DNA of 64,000 nt from WRCA01 sp050943575 (GCA_050943575.1 JBMNPL010000001.1:62001-126000); one strand, 5' to 3'. Shown: positions 44,076 through 58,105, counted from the first letter of the stretch. The notes: generated from the sequence alone by a model not told the origin. Program-made: numbers and translations.

Positions 44076-45779
44076 ATGAGTACATCTATTTTAATATTTC
44101 TTGGGATTTTATTTTTATTAATTTTTTTATTTAAATTGGCTCGTATTGGAACTTTACTTGCATTTTTAATAGCTGGAATTATTGCTGGGCCTTATGTATT
44201 AAATTTATGGCAGATTTCTGAAAGTTGGAATTTCCTTGGTGAAATTGGGGTGATGTTTTTATGGTTTGTTATAGGTTTAGAGTTAAATATTAAACGTTTA
44301 TGGAGTTTACGTAAAAATATATTTGGTTTCGGTGCAGCCCAAGTAATGATGGTTGCAATTATATTATTTCCGATTTTATTCGGATTAACTAGCTGGAGTA
44401 TAATGGGGGCAATAATGGTTTCTTTGATGTTGGCAATGTCCAGCACCCCCAATGATACACAAATTTTGGCAGATCGAAATGAATTACAAACAAATACAGG
44501 TCGTCAAATATTTTCTATATTACTATTTCAAGATTTATTATCGATTCCTTTACTAGCAATGTTGCCAATATTTGCAGGGCATGGATTTAATTTTGGTGCG
44601 CAAATAATTGATGTTTTAGTAATGTCCGCAGGTCTTGTTTTAGGAGTAGTGATTGTTGGGAAATTATTACTTAATCCATTGATGCGGTTAGTTGTTCGAT
44701 CAAAATCTAAAGAAGCATTTTTATTAGTTATCTTATTAAATATAGTCTTATGGGCTGTTATATTTAATTATTTGAAACTGCCCCCAGCCATAGGCGCATT
44801 TTTGGCAGGTATGTTATTTAGTGAAACTGTTTATCGTCATCAAGTTCAGGCCGATATCCAGCCATATCATATGTTATTTTTATCATTCTTTTTTATAGCG
44901 CTGGGATTAGGATTAGATGTGCCAGTGTTATTAAAAAATTGGTGGGTAGTTGCATTAGGAGTTATTGGATTAGTTGTTATAAAATTTGTTGCGATTTATA
45001 TCGTTGCACGTGTGCGACATGTTTCATCACGAGAATCATTTTTTATCGCACTGGTTTTAGCACAAGGTGGGGAATTTGGTTTATTGATTTTACAAACTAT
45101 GAAAACAAATGGAATTCAGGCAATACCATCAGGTGATGCAGAAATACTTACAGCGATTATTATATTATCTATAATGGTATCTCCGATATTAATTAGAATA
45201 TATGATATTATTAATCGTAATGGTAAATTTTTTAAAGGTAAGAAATTTGAAAAATCGAATATTTTAACAAAAAAAGTAGCGGTTATAATTTGTGGTTTTG
45301 GTAGGGTTGGTCAAACTATTGCTCAAATGTTAGAATCTCAGAAAATTCCTTATGCGGCAATAGAATCAAATATAGATGCGGTTATAGCTGGTCAAAAAGC
45401 GGGGTATAAAGTATTTTTTGGGGATACGACTAATAGTGCAGTATTAAAAGAAATTGGTTTGGCACCCAGACGAACTAAAGCACTAGTTGTTGCGTTAAAT
45501 AATGCGGCAGTTGCGAAAAGAACAATTCGTGCAGCACGCAAAGTAATGCCGACAGTAAAAGTTTTTGCACGTGTTAGAAATATTCAAGAATCTGAAGATT
45601 TACGAAGTGAAGGTAAATTAATAACTTTGCCAGAAACTATAGAGTCTAGTTTTGTTTTAGGACGAGAGATATTGGAAAGATTAGGAGTTAAAGAAAAAAA
45701 TATAGAAAATTTATTAGATTCACTTCGTCGTGATAATTATCAAGCTTTATGTGGTAATGGGAATTGCAATGGGCACTAA
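44076..45779 (+). CDS. KefB/KefC-type cation:proton antiporter with TrkA-N domain
   Basis: I place the start at ATG 44076, which has AGAGAG upstream; the frame is open further back into rsmA but that extension is not plausible. The 567-residue protein has a CPA2 antiporter membrane region of about 12 spans, including NDTQILADR and a GxFxAGMLF-like block, then a TrkA-N (RCK) nucleotide-binding domain with GFGRVGQTIAQML at about residues 407-419. It probably exchanges potassium or sodium for protons under redox or nucleotide control. Confidence 0.9.
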   Translation: MSTSILIFLGILFLLIFLFKLARIGTLLAFLIAGIIAGPYVLNLWQISESWNFLGEIGVMFLWFVIGLELNIKRLWSLRKNIFGFGAAQVMMVAIILFPILFGLTSWSIMGAIMVSLMLAMSSTPNDTQILADRNELQTNTGRQIFSILLFQDLLSIPLLAMLPIFAGHGFNFGAQIIDVLVMSAGLVLGVVIVGKLLLNPLMRLVVRSKSKEAFLLVILLNIVLWAVIFNYLKLPPAIGAFLAGMLFSETVYRHQVQADIQPYHMLFLSFFFIALGLGLDVPVLLKNWWVVALGVIGLVVIKFVAIYIVARVRHVSSRESFFIALVLAQGGEFGLLILQTMKTNGIQAIPSGDAEILTAIIILSIMVSPILIRIYDIINRNGKFFKGKKFEKSNILTKKVAVIICGFGRVGQTIAQMLESQKIPYAAIESNIDAVIAGQKAGYKVFFGDTTNSAVLKEIGLAPRRTKALVVALNNAAVAKRTIRAARKVMPTVKVFARVRNIQESEDLRSEGKLITLPETIESSFVLGREILERLGVKEKNIENLLDSLRRDNYQALCGNGNCNGH

Positions 45780-45806
45780 TTTTGTTTATATAATAAGGAT
45801 TATATT

Positions 45807-46328
45807 ATGAAAAAATCGGTATTGTATTCTTTATTAATAGTATTTTTAGTGATTATTTTGGATCAAGTATCCAAAGGTATTTTATTATATATGATACTTG
45901 GCGGTGTTCCTGTTAGTGGTGAAGCTTTTCAATTAATTCCTTATCCATATTTGATGTCACAAGTAACAGATTTTTTTAATCTGGTGTTTACTTGGAATCC
46001 TGGAACTAGTTTTTCATTATTTAGGTCATTAGGTGAATCTGCCCCGTTAGTAATTATAGCAATAACTGGTGTAATAATCGGATTTTTAGGTTATCAATTA
46101 TTTGCGAGAAAAAATACCAAATTAGAAACAATTGCACTAGCAATGATTGTTGGTGGTGCGCTGGGAAATTTAATAGATAGGATACGTTTTGGTGCAGTGA
46201 TTGATTTTTTGGATTTTCACATTGGCAGACTTCATTGGCCTGCATTTAATGTTGCGGATATTTGTATAACTATTGGTGTTATTTTATTTATTATAAGTTG
46301 GATTATTAATATAAAAGGAAAAAAATAA
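45807..46328 (+). CDS. lspA: Lipoprotein signal peptidase
   Basis: LspA cleaves signal peptides of prolipoproteins in the inner membrane. The 173-residue, four-span protein has LDQVSKG, TWNPGTSFSLF, then GGALGNLIDRIRFGAVIDFLD and FNVADICI, which carry the two catalytic Asp residues. An AAGGAT ribosome site is present. yidC starts on the next base after its stop. Confidence 0.95.
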   Translation: MKKSVLYSLLIVFLVIILDQVSKGILLYMILGGVPVSGEAFQLIPYPYLMSQVTDFFNLVFTWNPGTSFSLFRSLGESAPLVIIAITGVIIGFLGYQLFARKNTKLETIALAMIVGGALGNLIDRIRFGAVIDFLDFHIGRLHWPAFNVADICITIGVILFIISWIINIKGKK

Positions 46329-47891
46329 ATGGTTAAGTATTTGGATAATAATTCTGGTTTTAATTCTTGGGTAGCTGCCAGAGATGCGAATAGTAAAAAA
46401 TCAAAATTTTCTGGTTTTTTAACTTGGACAATTGTTTTTTTGTTGGCTTGGTGGGCTTTTAGCGTTTGGTTTACACCAAAACAACAACCTGTTGTTGAAA
46501 ATAAAGAGTTAGATGTTGCGATAGAAAATATTGCGAATATACCTGTTAAATCAATTGAATCAGAAAAAATACAAGCAAGTATTCAAGGTATTAGAGTATT
46601 TAATATTTCATTAAAAGATTTTCCTGAAAAAATTCATGAAAAAGATTCAGTAAAATTATTAGCTGATGATAAAGAATTTATAGAAGTTGGATTATTAGCA
46701 AATGGTACTGCTGCGCCAAAAATGGATACTAATTGGACTTTGGGTTCTGTAATGAAATGGAAAAATTCTGACGGGGTTAATTTTTCTAGAACTATAGAGA
46801 TTAAAGATTATGTAATAACAGTTAAAGATGAAATTCAAAACAACACCAAACGTGATTTTTTTATATCCCCTTATGCACGAGTTGTTAGAAATGCAGAGAA
46901 AGATACTGCTGGTGTGGCTACTGGATCGATTATGTTCGCAAATGAAGATATAAAGCGTGAATCTTGGAATTCGATATCCAAAAAATCTTATGCTTGGGCA
47001 ACTCAAGCAGGATTTATAGGTTTTGAAGAACAATACTGGCAAACGATTATTTCTATGAATTCTGTTGATCAAACATTAAAAGTTCATTCGTTATCAGATG
47101 GTCGTATTCAAGCAGAAACATTATCTGCCCCGATTTCTGTTCCTGCAGGTAAAACAATAACAATTACTACGAATTTATTTGCGGGTCCTAAAACTCCGGA
47201 TGTTTTGAAAGTAGCGGCTGCTCAGATTTCTGGTATAGATCAAACAATTGATTATGGTTGGTTTTGGTTTTTAGCACGTCCATTTTTATGGGCATTAGAT
47301 GCTTTGTATTCTTTAGTTTTAAATTATGGTTTGGCAATTATTTTACTGACGATTTGTATCAGAATTTTAATGTGGCCATTAACACGTAAGTCTTTTTCTG
47401 GTATGGCTGCTATGCAAAAAATGCAACCGGAAATGCAACGTATACAAAAATTATACGCAAATGACAAAATGCGCATGCAAACAGAATTGATGAATTTATA
47501 TAAAACAAGTAAAACATCTCCTATGTCAGGTTGTTTACCGATGTTATTACAAATTCCGATTTTCTTTGCGCTTTATAAGGCATTATTAATTGCGGTTCCA
47601 CTTCGTCATGCAGGATTTTTATGGTTGCAAGATTTAGCAGTTATGGATCCGTATTTTATTTTACCAGTTTTAATGGGATTGACTATGTGGTTACAACAAC
47701 AATTGCAAACAACAGCCACTAAAATAGATTCTGATAATCCGGCGGCACAAACACAAAAAATGATGAAGTGGATGCCATTGTTATTTACAGTGTTATTTGC
47801 ATGGATGCCATCAGGGTTGGTTTTATATTGGACGGTTTCCAATTTATTTGGAATCGGACAAATGTGGTGGATTAAACGTACAACTAAGTAA
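46329..47891 (+). CDS. yidC: Membrane protein insertase YidC
   Basis: YidC inserts and folds inner-membrane proteins. The 520-residue protein has an N-terminal membrane anchor, a periplasmic beta domain and five C-terminal spans with MAAMQKMQPEMQRIQKLYA, SPMSGCLPMLLQIPIFFALY and the WMPLLFTVLFAWMPSGLVLY block. It directly follows lspA, away from its common place beside rpmH and rnpA. Its last eight bases overlap the convergent rsmE. Confidence 0.95.
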   Translation: MVKYLDNNSGFNSWVAARDANSKKSKFSGFLTWTIVFLLAWWAFSVWFTPKQQPVVENKELDVAIENIANIPVKSIESEKIQASIQGIRVFNISLKDFPEKIHEKDSVKLLADDKEFIEVGLLANGTAAPKMDTNWTLGSVMKWKNSDGVNFSRTIEIKDYVITVKDEIQNNTKRDFFISPYARVVRNAEKDTAGVATGSIMFANEDIKRESWNSISKKSYAWATQAGFIGFEEQYWQTIISMNSVDQTLKVHSLSDGRIQAETLSAPISVPAGKTITITTNLFAGPKTPDVLKVAAAQISGIDQTIDYGWFWFLARPFLWALDALYSLVLNYGLAIILLTICIRILMWPLTRKSFSGMAAMQKMQPEMQRIQKLYANDKMRMQTELMNLYKTSKTSPMSGCLPMLLQIPIFFALYKALLIAVPLRHAGFLWLQDLAVMDPYFILPVLMGLTMWLQQQLQTTATKIDSDNPAAQTQKMMKWMPLLFTVLFAWMPSGLVLYWTVSNLFGIGQMWWIKRTTK

Positions 47892-48549
47892 TTATTTTCG
47901 CCAGTGTGGCGATAGCAGCAGTTTCAGCACGTAAAATTGTTTTTCCCAAAGAAATTCCTATAGCGCCTGATGTATCCAATTCAGCAAATTCAGACGGGGA
48001 AAAGCCACCTTCGGGCCCGATTAAAACAGAATTATAATTTTTAATTTTATTAATATCGGTTTTATTTTGATGAACTAATCTTTCATCTGCAAAAATTAAA
48101 TTTTTTTTATCAAGTTTATCAAATTTAATTGGTGGTAAAAGTTTTGGTATGCTATTACGTCTTGATTGTTCTGATGCTTCTATAATAATTTTTTCAATAC
48201 GTCCCCATTTTGGAAAACGCTCATTTGTACGTTTTGTTATTATGGGTTGTAAAACGGCGACCCCCATTTGAGTTACAGCATTTAACATTTCTTCCATTTT
48301 GGATTGTTTTATTATGGCAAAACAAAATATAATTTTATTACTGGGATCTGTATGCTCGGTTTTATGTATGATGTTTAGAGCTTTATCATCTAAATGTGCC
48401 TCAAATTCAATACCATCATTAAATATTAAACACTTATTTGTTCGCATTACTTTTTTTAAATAATGCAGTTGCGCAGTTGAAAGTGTAATTTTCTTTCCAA
48501 TGTGTAAATTTTCATTTATAAAAATTCTGGGTAAGTTTTGCATTATCAA
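47884..48549 (-). CDS. rsmE: 16S rRNA m3U1498 methyltransferase
   Basis: The 221-residue SPOUT methyltransferase has the N-terminal PUA-like domain (PRIFINENLH, TLSTAQLHYLKKVMR) and the knot region with VLIGPEGGFSPSEFAEL and SLGKTILRAETAAIATL. RsmE methylates U1498 of 16S rRNA. Length is slightly below the usual 240 residues. Overlaps yidC by eight bases and is divergent from virD4. Confidence 0.94.
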   Translation of the reverse strand: MIMQNLPRIFINENLHIGKKITLSTAQLHYLKKVMRTNKCLIFNDGIEFEAHLDDKALNIIHKTEHTDPSNKIIFCFAIIKQSKMEEMLNAVTQMGVAVLQPIITKRTNERFPKWGRIEKIIIEASEQSRRNSIPKLLPPIKFDKLDKKNLIFADERLVHQNKTDINKIKNYNSVLIGPEGGFSPSEFAELDTSGAIGISLGKTILRAETAAIATLAKIIT

Positions 48550-48565
48550 ACACCAATTTTTTTGA

Positions 48566-48571
48566 TATAAT
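48566..48571 (+). promoter_or_regulatory. -10 box of virD4, probably giving a leaderless transcript
   Basis: TATAAT ends seven bases before the virD4 ATG, with TTATCA 17 bases further upstream as a partial -35. No Shine-Dalgarno sequence is present. Confidence 0.55.
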
Positions 48572-48578
48572 ATATTTA

Positions 48579-50792
48579 ATGGCTAAAAAATTCAACATTT
48601 TATCTTTTTCTGGTAAAGGCAAAGGTCTAAAAATCTTTGACTCGTCTGTTTATAAAGACCATGAAAAAACCCCGTTGGCCAGATTATTCTGGAATATGCG
48701 GTATAAAGTTATTGTTTGGCTATGTTGTTTTGCGGCGTTTATTCTTTCATTTCCTATAGAACATTTATGGCGTTATGGTTGGTCACCAGCAACCGCAAAA
48801 TGGATGGGGATTTATTTTAGAAACTTTTTTCATAGTTTTGGTCTATCAACATTTGCAGAAATTCCAGAATGGTTCTCTCGTGCTATAACTCAAACTGATA
48901 TTGCGACATTAGCTCCTTTATTACCAATCGCTATATTTTTTATATTAACAGATGAAACATTATTAAAAGAATTTAACCCGTATGGAAAAGACACATTAAA
49001 AGAAGAATCTTCTCGTAAGGCAAACGACGCAGATATAAAGAAGATGGGGTTACTAGATGGTTTTATGATGGTTTTAGGATATTGGAAGAAAAAGCCATTA
49101 ATGATGACAAAAACATATTCTGCATTATGTCTTGCGCCTCCTGGGACCGGTAAAACACAAGGCGTTGTATTACCAACAATTTTTGAATGTAATACAGTTT
49201 CAATGATTATTAATGATCCAAAACCTGAATTAAAACAACAATCGTCAGCATATCGTTCACAAAATGTTGGACCAGTGTTTATTATGAACTGGGCAGGTCA
49301 AGATGATCCAGTAGCCGGTATTCATTATCCATCTTGGAATCCTTTATCGCCTTCGCATGTTCCTTTTGTTACTGAAGAACGTGATTTGTATATAGATTCA
49401 ATTTGTTCGACACTTATTGCAGATAAAACTAGCTCGTCGGCTGATCCGCATTGGACAATATCTGGTCGTGCGGCATTATCTGGATTAATTAATTTTATGG
49501 TTTCAAAAATTGATAAAGCCAAAGCCGATGATTATTTTTATGCACGTATGCAGGCAGGGACTTTTGATGATGAAGATGCGATATTGTTAGATGAATATTA
49601 TTCTTTGATGAATGATCCAAATGCAGAAGCCGCCAGATATGCATTACAAAATGGTCAATTAAATGCTACAAATTATGTTCATGTTGGGACATGGGCAAAT
49701 ATTCCAGATGAATGGGTTGGGCGCGAAGCATCATTATCTTTGATTTTAGACTGGTTAAATAAAAGCCAAGTGCGTATTGCGGAAGAATTGGAAAATCGTC
49801 GTAAACAAGGTGATCAAATGGTTATGATGGCAGATCCAATGAAAGATTTATTCCAAAATTCAGTTAATGAGGCATTACAATATGGATATTCGCATCGTGC
49901 AGTTTTGGAATTAACACAACTTGCAAACACCCCAGATAAAGAACGTGGTTCTATTCTTTCAACTGTGTTAGCTGGGCTTTCAATATTTAGAAATGCTGCG
50001 GTAAAAAATCGCACCAGTCATAGTGATTTCCATTTTAGTGATTTACGAGGAATGATTGATCCGCGTGATGGTAAAGTAAAACCAGTAACTGTTTATTTAT
50101 CTATTAATCAGGTTGATGCTGAAGCATTGAATCCGATAACAGCGATATTTATTGAATTAATGTCCAGATTTTTAATTGCAAATGCACCAAATGGAGAACA
50201 TGCTGGTAAAAAATTAGGACCTTATCCTGTATTGTTTGTTTTGGATGAGATGCCAAAAATGCAAAAGATGCAGGCGATTATTCAAGGACCCGATATTGGT
50301 CGTGGTCAGCAGGTTTCTTATTTAATTATCGGGCAAGATATTCACCAAATTCAAGAAAAATATGGTGCAGATGCGGCCGCTACAATTATTTCAACAACAG
50401 CAGCAAAAATAGTATTCCGTCAAAATGATCCTGATACCGCAAAAAGATTTGCTGAAATGATGGGTGAAAAGGTAGAAATTAAAAAAACTAAGGGCGCAGA
50501 TGGTAAGGAAACTGAAACTACAGACAGAAAACCATTGTACACCCATATGGATATTTTGAAATTAGATGCGAAAAAGCAATTAGTTATATTCCAAGGATAT
50601 TACCATCGTCCGATTGAAGCCGATTATTGTCCAGCTTATGCGGACGAAAGATTACAAGCTTTTAGAAAATTGGGGGAGTGTGCGCCACTACCAGAATTTT
50701 TAGTTGCCAGTCATCATGCTATAATGCGTTATCATGGAACTCCGCGACAATATGATCCAATGACCAAAACAACAAAAGAATTACCAGCATGA
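48579..50792 (+). CDS. virD4: Type IV secretion coupling protein VirD4/TraG
   Basis: VirD4 is the ATPase that recruits substrates to the type IV secretion channel. The 737-residue protein has two N-terminal membrane spans, the Walker A motif APPGTGKTQGV (about residues 186-196), the Walker B LFVLDEMPKM with Asp556 and Glu557, and YLIIGQDIHQI, a typical segment after it. It is far from the virB6-like cluster, and no VirB4, VirB8-VirB11 genes are in the window. It overlaps the rluB-like gene by ATGA. Confidence 0.93.
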   Translation: MAKKFNILSFSGKGKGLKIFDSSVYKDHEKTPLARLFWNMRYKVIVWLCCFAAFILSFPIEHLWRYGWSPATAKWMGIYFRNFFHSFGLSTFAEIPEWFSRAITQTDIATLAPLLPIAIFFILTDETLLKEFNPYGKDTLKEESSRKANDADIKKMGLLDGFMMVLGYWKKKPLMMTKTYSALCLAPPGTGKTQGVVLPTIFECNTVSMIINDPKPELKQQSSAYRSQNVGPVFIMNWAGQDDPVAGIHYPSWNPLSPSHVPFVTEERDLYIDSICSTLIADKTSSSADPHWTISGRAALSGLINFMVSKIDKAKADDYFYARMQAGTFDDEDAILLDEYYSLMNDPNAEAARYALQNGQLNATNYVHVGTWANIPDEWVGREASLSLILDWLNKSQVRIAEELENRRKQGDQMVMMADPMKDLFQNSVNEALQYGYSHRAVLELTQLANTPDKERGSILSTVLAGLSIFRNAAVKNRTSHSDFHFSDLRGMIDPRDGKVKPVTVYLSINQVDAEALNPITAIFIELMSRFLIANAPNGEHAGKKLGPYPVLFVLDEMPKMQKMQAIIQGPDIGRGQQVSYLIIGQDIHQIQEKYGADAAATIISTTAAKIVFRQNDPDTAKRFAEMMGEKVEIKKTKGADGKETETTDRKPLYTHMDILKLDAKKQLVIFQGYYHRPIEADYCPAYADERLQAFRKLGECAPLPEFLVASHHAIMRYHGTPRQYDPMTKTTKELPA

Positions 50793-51529
50793 AAATGCGT
50801 TTAGCAAAATTTATTGCTGATTCTGGTTTTGCATCAAGGCGAGAAGCAGAAAAACTTATTACCGATGGTGTTGTTTTTGTAGATAATAAAAAAATTACAA
50901 CACCTGTTTTTTTTGTTGATGGTACTGAACAAATAATTATAAATGGAAAAATAATTTCAAAAAATAAAGATGGATTACAAATTTATCTTTTTCATAAACC
51001 TATAAACACAATTACTTCACGTAGTGATCCAAATGGTCGTAAAACAATATATGATATTTTGCCAAAAAGATATAAAAATTTAAAATATGTTGGGCGTTTG
51101 GATTATAAAACTACAGGTTTGTTGTTATTAACAAATGATGGTGAATTTGCCCGAAAAATGACATTACCTGATAGTGATATAAAGCGAGTTTATATTGCGA
51201 CATTACATCCAAAAAAAATCACAGAAATTAAATCACCGTCACGATCAAAGGCTTTACGCGAGTTTTTATCCCCATTAAATTCAGAAGATAAAGTTTTTGA
51301 TATTTTGCGTTCAGGTGCGATTATAAACGGGGTAAAATACGAACCAATGGATATTCAAGTTTTATCACGTTATCCGATAAAGATTCAAATCACTTTAACC
51401 GAAGGTAAAAAAAATGAGATTCGTATAGCAATGAATTGGTTGGGATTTATGGTGAAAAAATTACATAGAATTTCATATGGTGAATATCGTTTAGGTGATT
51501 TATCAGTTGGTAAAATTAAAAAGATATAA
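50789..51529 (+). CDS. RsuA/RluB-type pseudouridine synthase
   Basis: The 246-residue protein has an N-terminal S4 RNA-binding domain (RLAKFIADSGFASRREAEKL) and the RsuA/RluB catalytic motif GRLDYKTTGLLLLTNDG with Asp105, followed by EGKKNEIR and the typical closing LHRISYGEYRLGDL. It modifies rRNA, probably 23S U2605 if RluB. It overlaps the virD4 stop by four bases, an unusual partner for a secretion gene. Confidence 0.92.
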   Translation: MKMRLAKFIADSGFASRREAEKLITDGVVFVDNKKITTPVFFVDGTEQIIINGKIISKNKDGLQIYLFHKPINTITSRSDPNGRKTIYDILPKRYKNLKYVGRLDYKTTGLLLLTNDGEFARKMTLPDSDIKRVYIATLHPKKITEIKSPSRSKALREFLSPLNSEDKVFDILRSGAIINGVKYEPMDIQVLSRYPIKIQITLTEGKKNEIRIAMNWLGFMVKKLHRISYGEYRLGDLSVGKIKKI

Positions 51530-51542
51530 AACATTTTAATCC

Positions 51543-51571
51543 TTGAATATTTTTTGGCAGTTTGCTATCTT
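51543..51571 (+). promoter_or_regulatory. Promoter of the outer-membrane protein gene
   Basis: TTGAAT and TATCTT are 17 bases apart, with TTTGC directly before the -10 box. The same TTTGCTAT arrangement appears upstream of dnaX. Confidence 0.55.
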
Positions 51572-51600
51572 TTTAATAATAATTTAAACGGAGATTTAAA

Positions 51601-52506
51601 ATGAAAAAAATAATCCCATTTTTATGTATATCAGTTTTAACTTTTCCGGCATTCGCGGAAGAACAAATAGCGGTTGAAACACCGATAGAAATACAAGAAC
51701 AACAATTTGAAGCAGAATCTGAATCTATTAATCCAGAAATAAAATTTCCACGTGGAATGCAATTAGGATTGGGGGTATCTGCGACTTCAGGTATAAATGG
51801 ATTTATTGGATATGCGAATAAAAACTTTGATTCTTTTTGGTGGAAAAGACTAGGTATCCGTTTTGATTTTGCAACAACCGCGCCAATAGAATCTTCTATT
51901 AATGGGACAATAAATTCAGCAATTGATGATAGTCAAGAAGTTGGTGATGGTTTGGCAATTCAAGATGTAGATGTTAAAGCCAGCCATATAGGATTATTAG
52001 TTGATTTTTATCCATTTGGTAATACTTGGTTTTTAGGTGGTTGGCGTTTAACAGGTGGTTATATGATAGGTAAATTTGGTATTGCGGCAGATTTGTCTGG
52101 AACAATAAAAGATGCTCCAGGTACCCCGATTAGTTTTGAATTAAATGGTACTGATTATCGTTATAATAGTAATGCTGTTAAAGGTCGTGCAACTGGTACT
52201 TGGAAGTATTCTGGTCCATATATGGGAACAGGTTTTGATTTAGGTTTGTTCTGGGGGATTAAAATTTATATGGATGCTGGCGCGGTGTATACTAACAAAA
52301 CGGCAGTTATGGGTCTGGATGTACCACTTAATAATTTATTAGAAGTAGGGGATGGAGTTGGGGGATGGGATCCAGTAGAAGGAAACTTATCATTAGAAAA
52401 TCAGTTTAACACAAATAAAGAAGTAGCATTAAAAGATGCTAATGATGACCTTAATAAGTTTAAATTCTTCCCGATGGTTAAATTAGGATTTATGTATAGA
52501 TTTTAA
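51601..52506 (+). CDS. Probable outer-membrane beta-barrel protein
   Basis: The 301-residue product has a signal peptide ending FAFA at about residue 19, a Glu-rich spacer, and then alternating polar and aromatic residues typical of beta strands: WKRLGIRFDFATT, HIGLLVDFYPFG, WRLTGGYMIG, GTGFDLGLFWGIKIYMDAG. It ends in a strand closing with Tyr-Arg-Phe, the C-terminal Phe signature recognised by the Bam complex. It has a CGGAG ribosome site. I recognise no named family. Confidence 0.72.
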   Translation: MKKIIPFLCISVLTFPAFAEEQIAVETPIEIQEQQFEAESESINPEIKFPRGMQLGLGVSATSGINGFIGYANKNFDSFWWKRLGIRFDFATTAPIESSINGTINSAIDDSQEVGDGLAIQDVDVKASHIGLLVDFYPFGNTWFLGGWRLTGGYMIGKFGIAADLSGTIKDAPGTPISFELNGTDYRYNSNAVKGRATGTWKYSGPYMGTGFDLGLFWGIKIYMDAGAVYTNKTAVMGLDVPLNNLLEVGDGVGGWDPVEGNLSLENQFNTNKEVALKDANDDLNKFKFFPMVKLGFMYRF

Positions 52507-52655
52507 AAAACAATAAAGAGTTTTTTATTAGTTTTTAGTCATTAAAACAGGTGTTTGTAAAATAGTTTATGCATAACCGGGTAAAAATGGCTAAAAATGC
52601 TTATTTTGTCGGCTTTATACGTAAAATAAAAAGATAATTTTTCTTAACTTTAAGC

Positions 52656-52686
52656 TTGACTTTTTGAAAGAATCAGCGCATACTAT
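52656..52686 (+). promoter_or_regulatory. rRNA operon promoter
   Basis: TTGACT and TACTAT lie 19 bases apart, followed by a GC-rich ACGGGC segment as in stringently controlled rRNA promoters. A CATACT reading gives a 17-base spacer. Confidence 0.65.
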
Positions 52687-52834
52687 ACGGGCTTTCATGT
52701 TGGAACAAAAGCTTCAACCCCTGAAATTTAGCGGTTTTTTGATAAAACAACGATTCGTTGTATCAAAGCAAATCGCGATTATTGTAAATAAAGCAGCTCA
52801 TCAAGAAAATTTGTGACGCAAATGCGTTACAGAT

Positions 52835-52854
52835 AGAAGGGATGTGTAGGCAGT
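52835..52854 (+). other. 16S rRNA processing stem, 5' half
   Basis: The segment containing ATGTGTAGGCAGT pairs with ACTGCCTACACAT at 54557-54576, on the other side of 16S. This is the RNase III stem of the precursor. Confidence 0.75.
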
Positions 52855-53022
52855 TGATTTGGAAATATCCAAACTTAACATTAAAGTTTGCACAATCCTT
52901 AGACAGGTAGTAGGTTATAATTATATACCTCGTTAATACTTGTCTTGCGAATTATAGTAAAAACGAATGACTAGATTTTGGTCAGCTCGTAATGTGCAGG
53001 CTTTAAACTACAAGTTTTTTTA

Positions 53023-54517
<1,495 letters not shown>

Positions 54518-54556
54518 TAGAGAAAATCCGTTCTCACGAACGGACAATATCCAACG

Positions 54557-54576
54557 ACTGCCTACACATCTCTTCT
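54557..54576 (+). other. 16S rRNA processing stem, 3' half
   Basis: Complement of 52835-52854; see there. Confidence 0.75.
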
Positions 54577-54633
54577 TGATAATGAGTATTTCATTTCGGT
54601 ATCAGTGGAATGGATTTAATTTTCGTCTTTTCC

Positions 54634-54710
54634 GGGTCAGTAGTTCAGTTGGTTAGAATGCCGCTCTGATACAGCGGAGGTCGAAGATTCGAGTTCTTCC
54701 TGACCCACCA
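54634..54710 (+). tRNA. tRNA-Ile (anticodon GAT)
   Basis: Acceptor GGGTCAG/CTGACCC, anticodon loop CTGATAC with GAT, a normal T arm and an encoded CCA. It lies in the 16S-23S spacer. Confidence 0.96.
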
Positions 54711-55072
54711 TTTTTATGAAATGCTTTTGATGGGGTTGTAATTATGAAGTGTTATCTTTGGTTCGCCATAGCGAACACTTCATGATTACAAATATTCATA
54801 TTTGGAATCTGCTTTTAATATTGTGAATCGGTTTTATATGTCGCAAATCAAAAAAATTGATTTGTTGAACATCGTAATAATCTCAAAATATCTTTCTAAT
54901 AGAAGTATTATTACAATAATTAATTGTGATAAAATTCAATTAAAAAGCAAGAATCAACTTACAACTGCAAATGATGAGAAGTATTTCTCATCAGCTCATT
55001 TAAGTTTTTTTTATACTTTGATTGAGGTGTAAATATTTTGCGTTTCGCATTATGACTTACTCTTCAAGCATT
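54711..55072 (+). other. 16S-23S spacer after tRNA-Ile, with long hairpin
   Basis: No tRNA-Ala is present in this 362-base spacer. A stem of 17 base pairs (one T-G pair) joins 54737-54753 and 54774-54790. The 5' half of the 23S processing stem is at 55058-55072 (TACTCTTCAAGCATT). The rest holds nothing I recognise. Confidence 0.7.
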
Positions 55073-57838
<2,766 letters not shown>

Positions 57839-57844
57839 CTTGTT

Positions 57845-57900
57845 TGTTTGATTTTCTGAACTTTAATGTTTGGAAAATCAAACAGAATGCTTGAAGAGTA
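57845..57900 (+). other. 23S 3' processing region with hairpin
   Basis: TGTTTGATTTTC and GAAAATCAAACA (57845-57856 and 57873-57884) form a perfect 12-bp hairpin. Next to it, 57886-57900 (AATGCTTGAAGAGTA) is the complement of 55058-55072 and closes the 23S precursor stem. Confidence 0.7.
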
Positions 57901-57953
57901 TGTTGTAAAATAAGAATTCTTTTTTTTGGGAAATATACGATGTTTGTGAATTT

Positions 57954-58073
57954 CGTTCTGGTGATTATTGAACATCAGCCACCCTCTGTTCCATCCCGAA
58001 CCAGACAGGGAAACGATGTATCGCCGATGGTACTTTGGCTTAAGCCACGGAAGAGTAGGTCGTCGCCAGAACG
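57954..58073 (+). rRNA. rrf: 5S ribosomal RNA
   Basis: The 5' CGTTCTGGTG and 3' CGCCAGAACG pair as helix I, and the internal CATCCCGAACC and GCCGATGGTA segments match 5S rRNA. The helix is extended by flanking TGAATTT/AAATTCA bases. No tRNA-fMet follows. Confidence 0.94.
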
Positions 58074-58105
58074 AAATTCATAAGATATATAAAACCGAAA
58101 TCAAA

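Larger units (their letters stand above)
52507..53022 (+). other. rRNA operon leader region
   Basis: This 516-base stretch has no gene. It contains the rRNA promoter (52656-52686), then a leader with the 5' half of the 16S processing stem at 52835-52854. I see no clear boxA antitermination sequence. Confidence 0.65.

Noticed and set aside
54802..55032. 76-codon ORF in the 16S-23S spacer
   Set aside because: No ribosome site, low-complexity composition and position inside the rRNA precursor.
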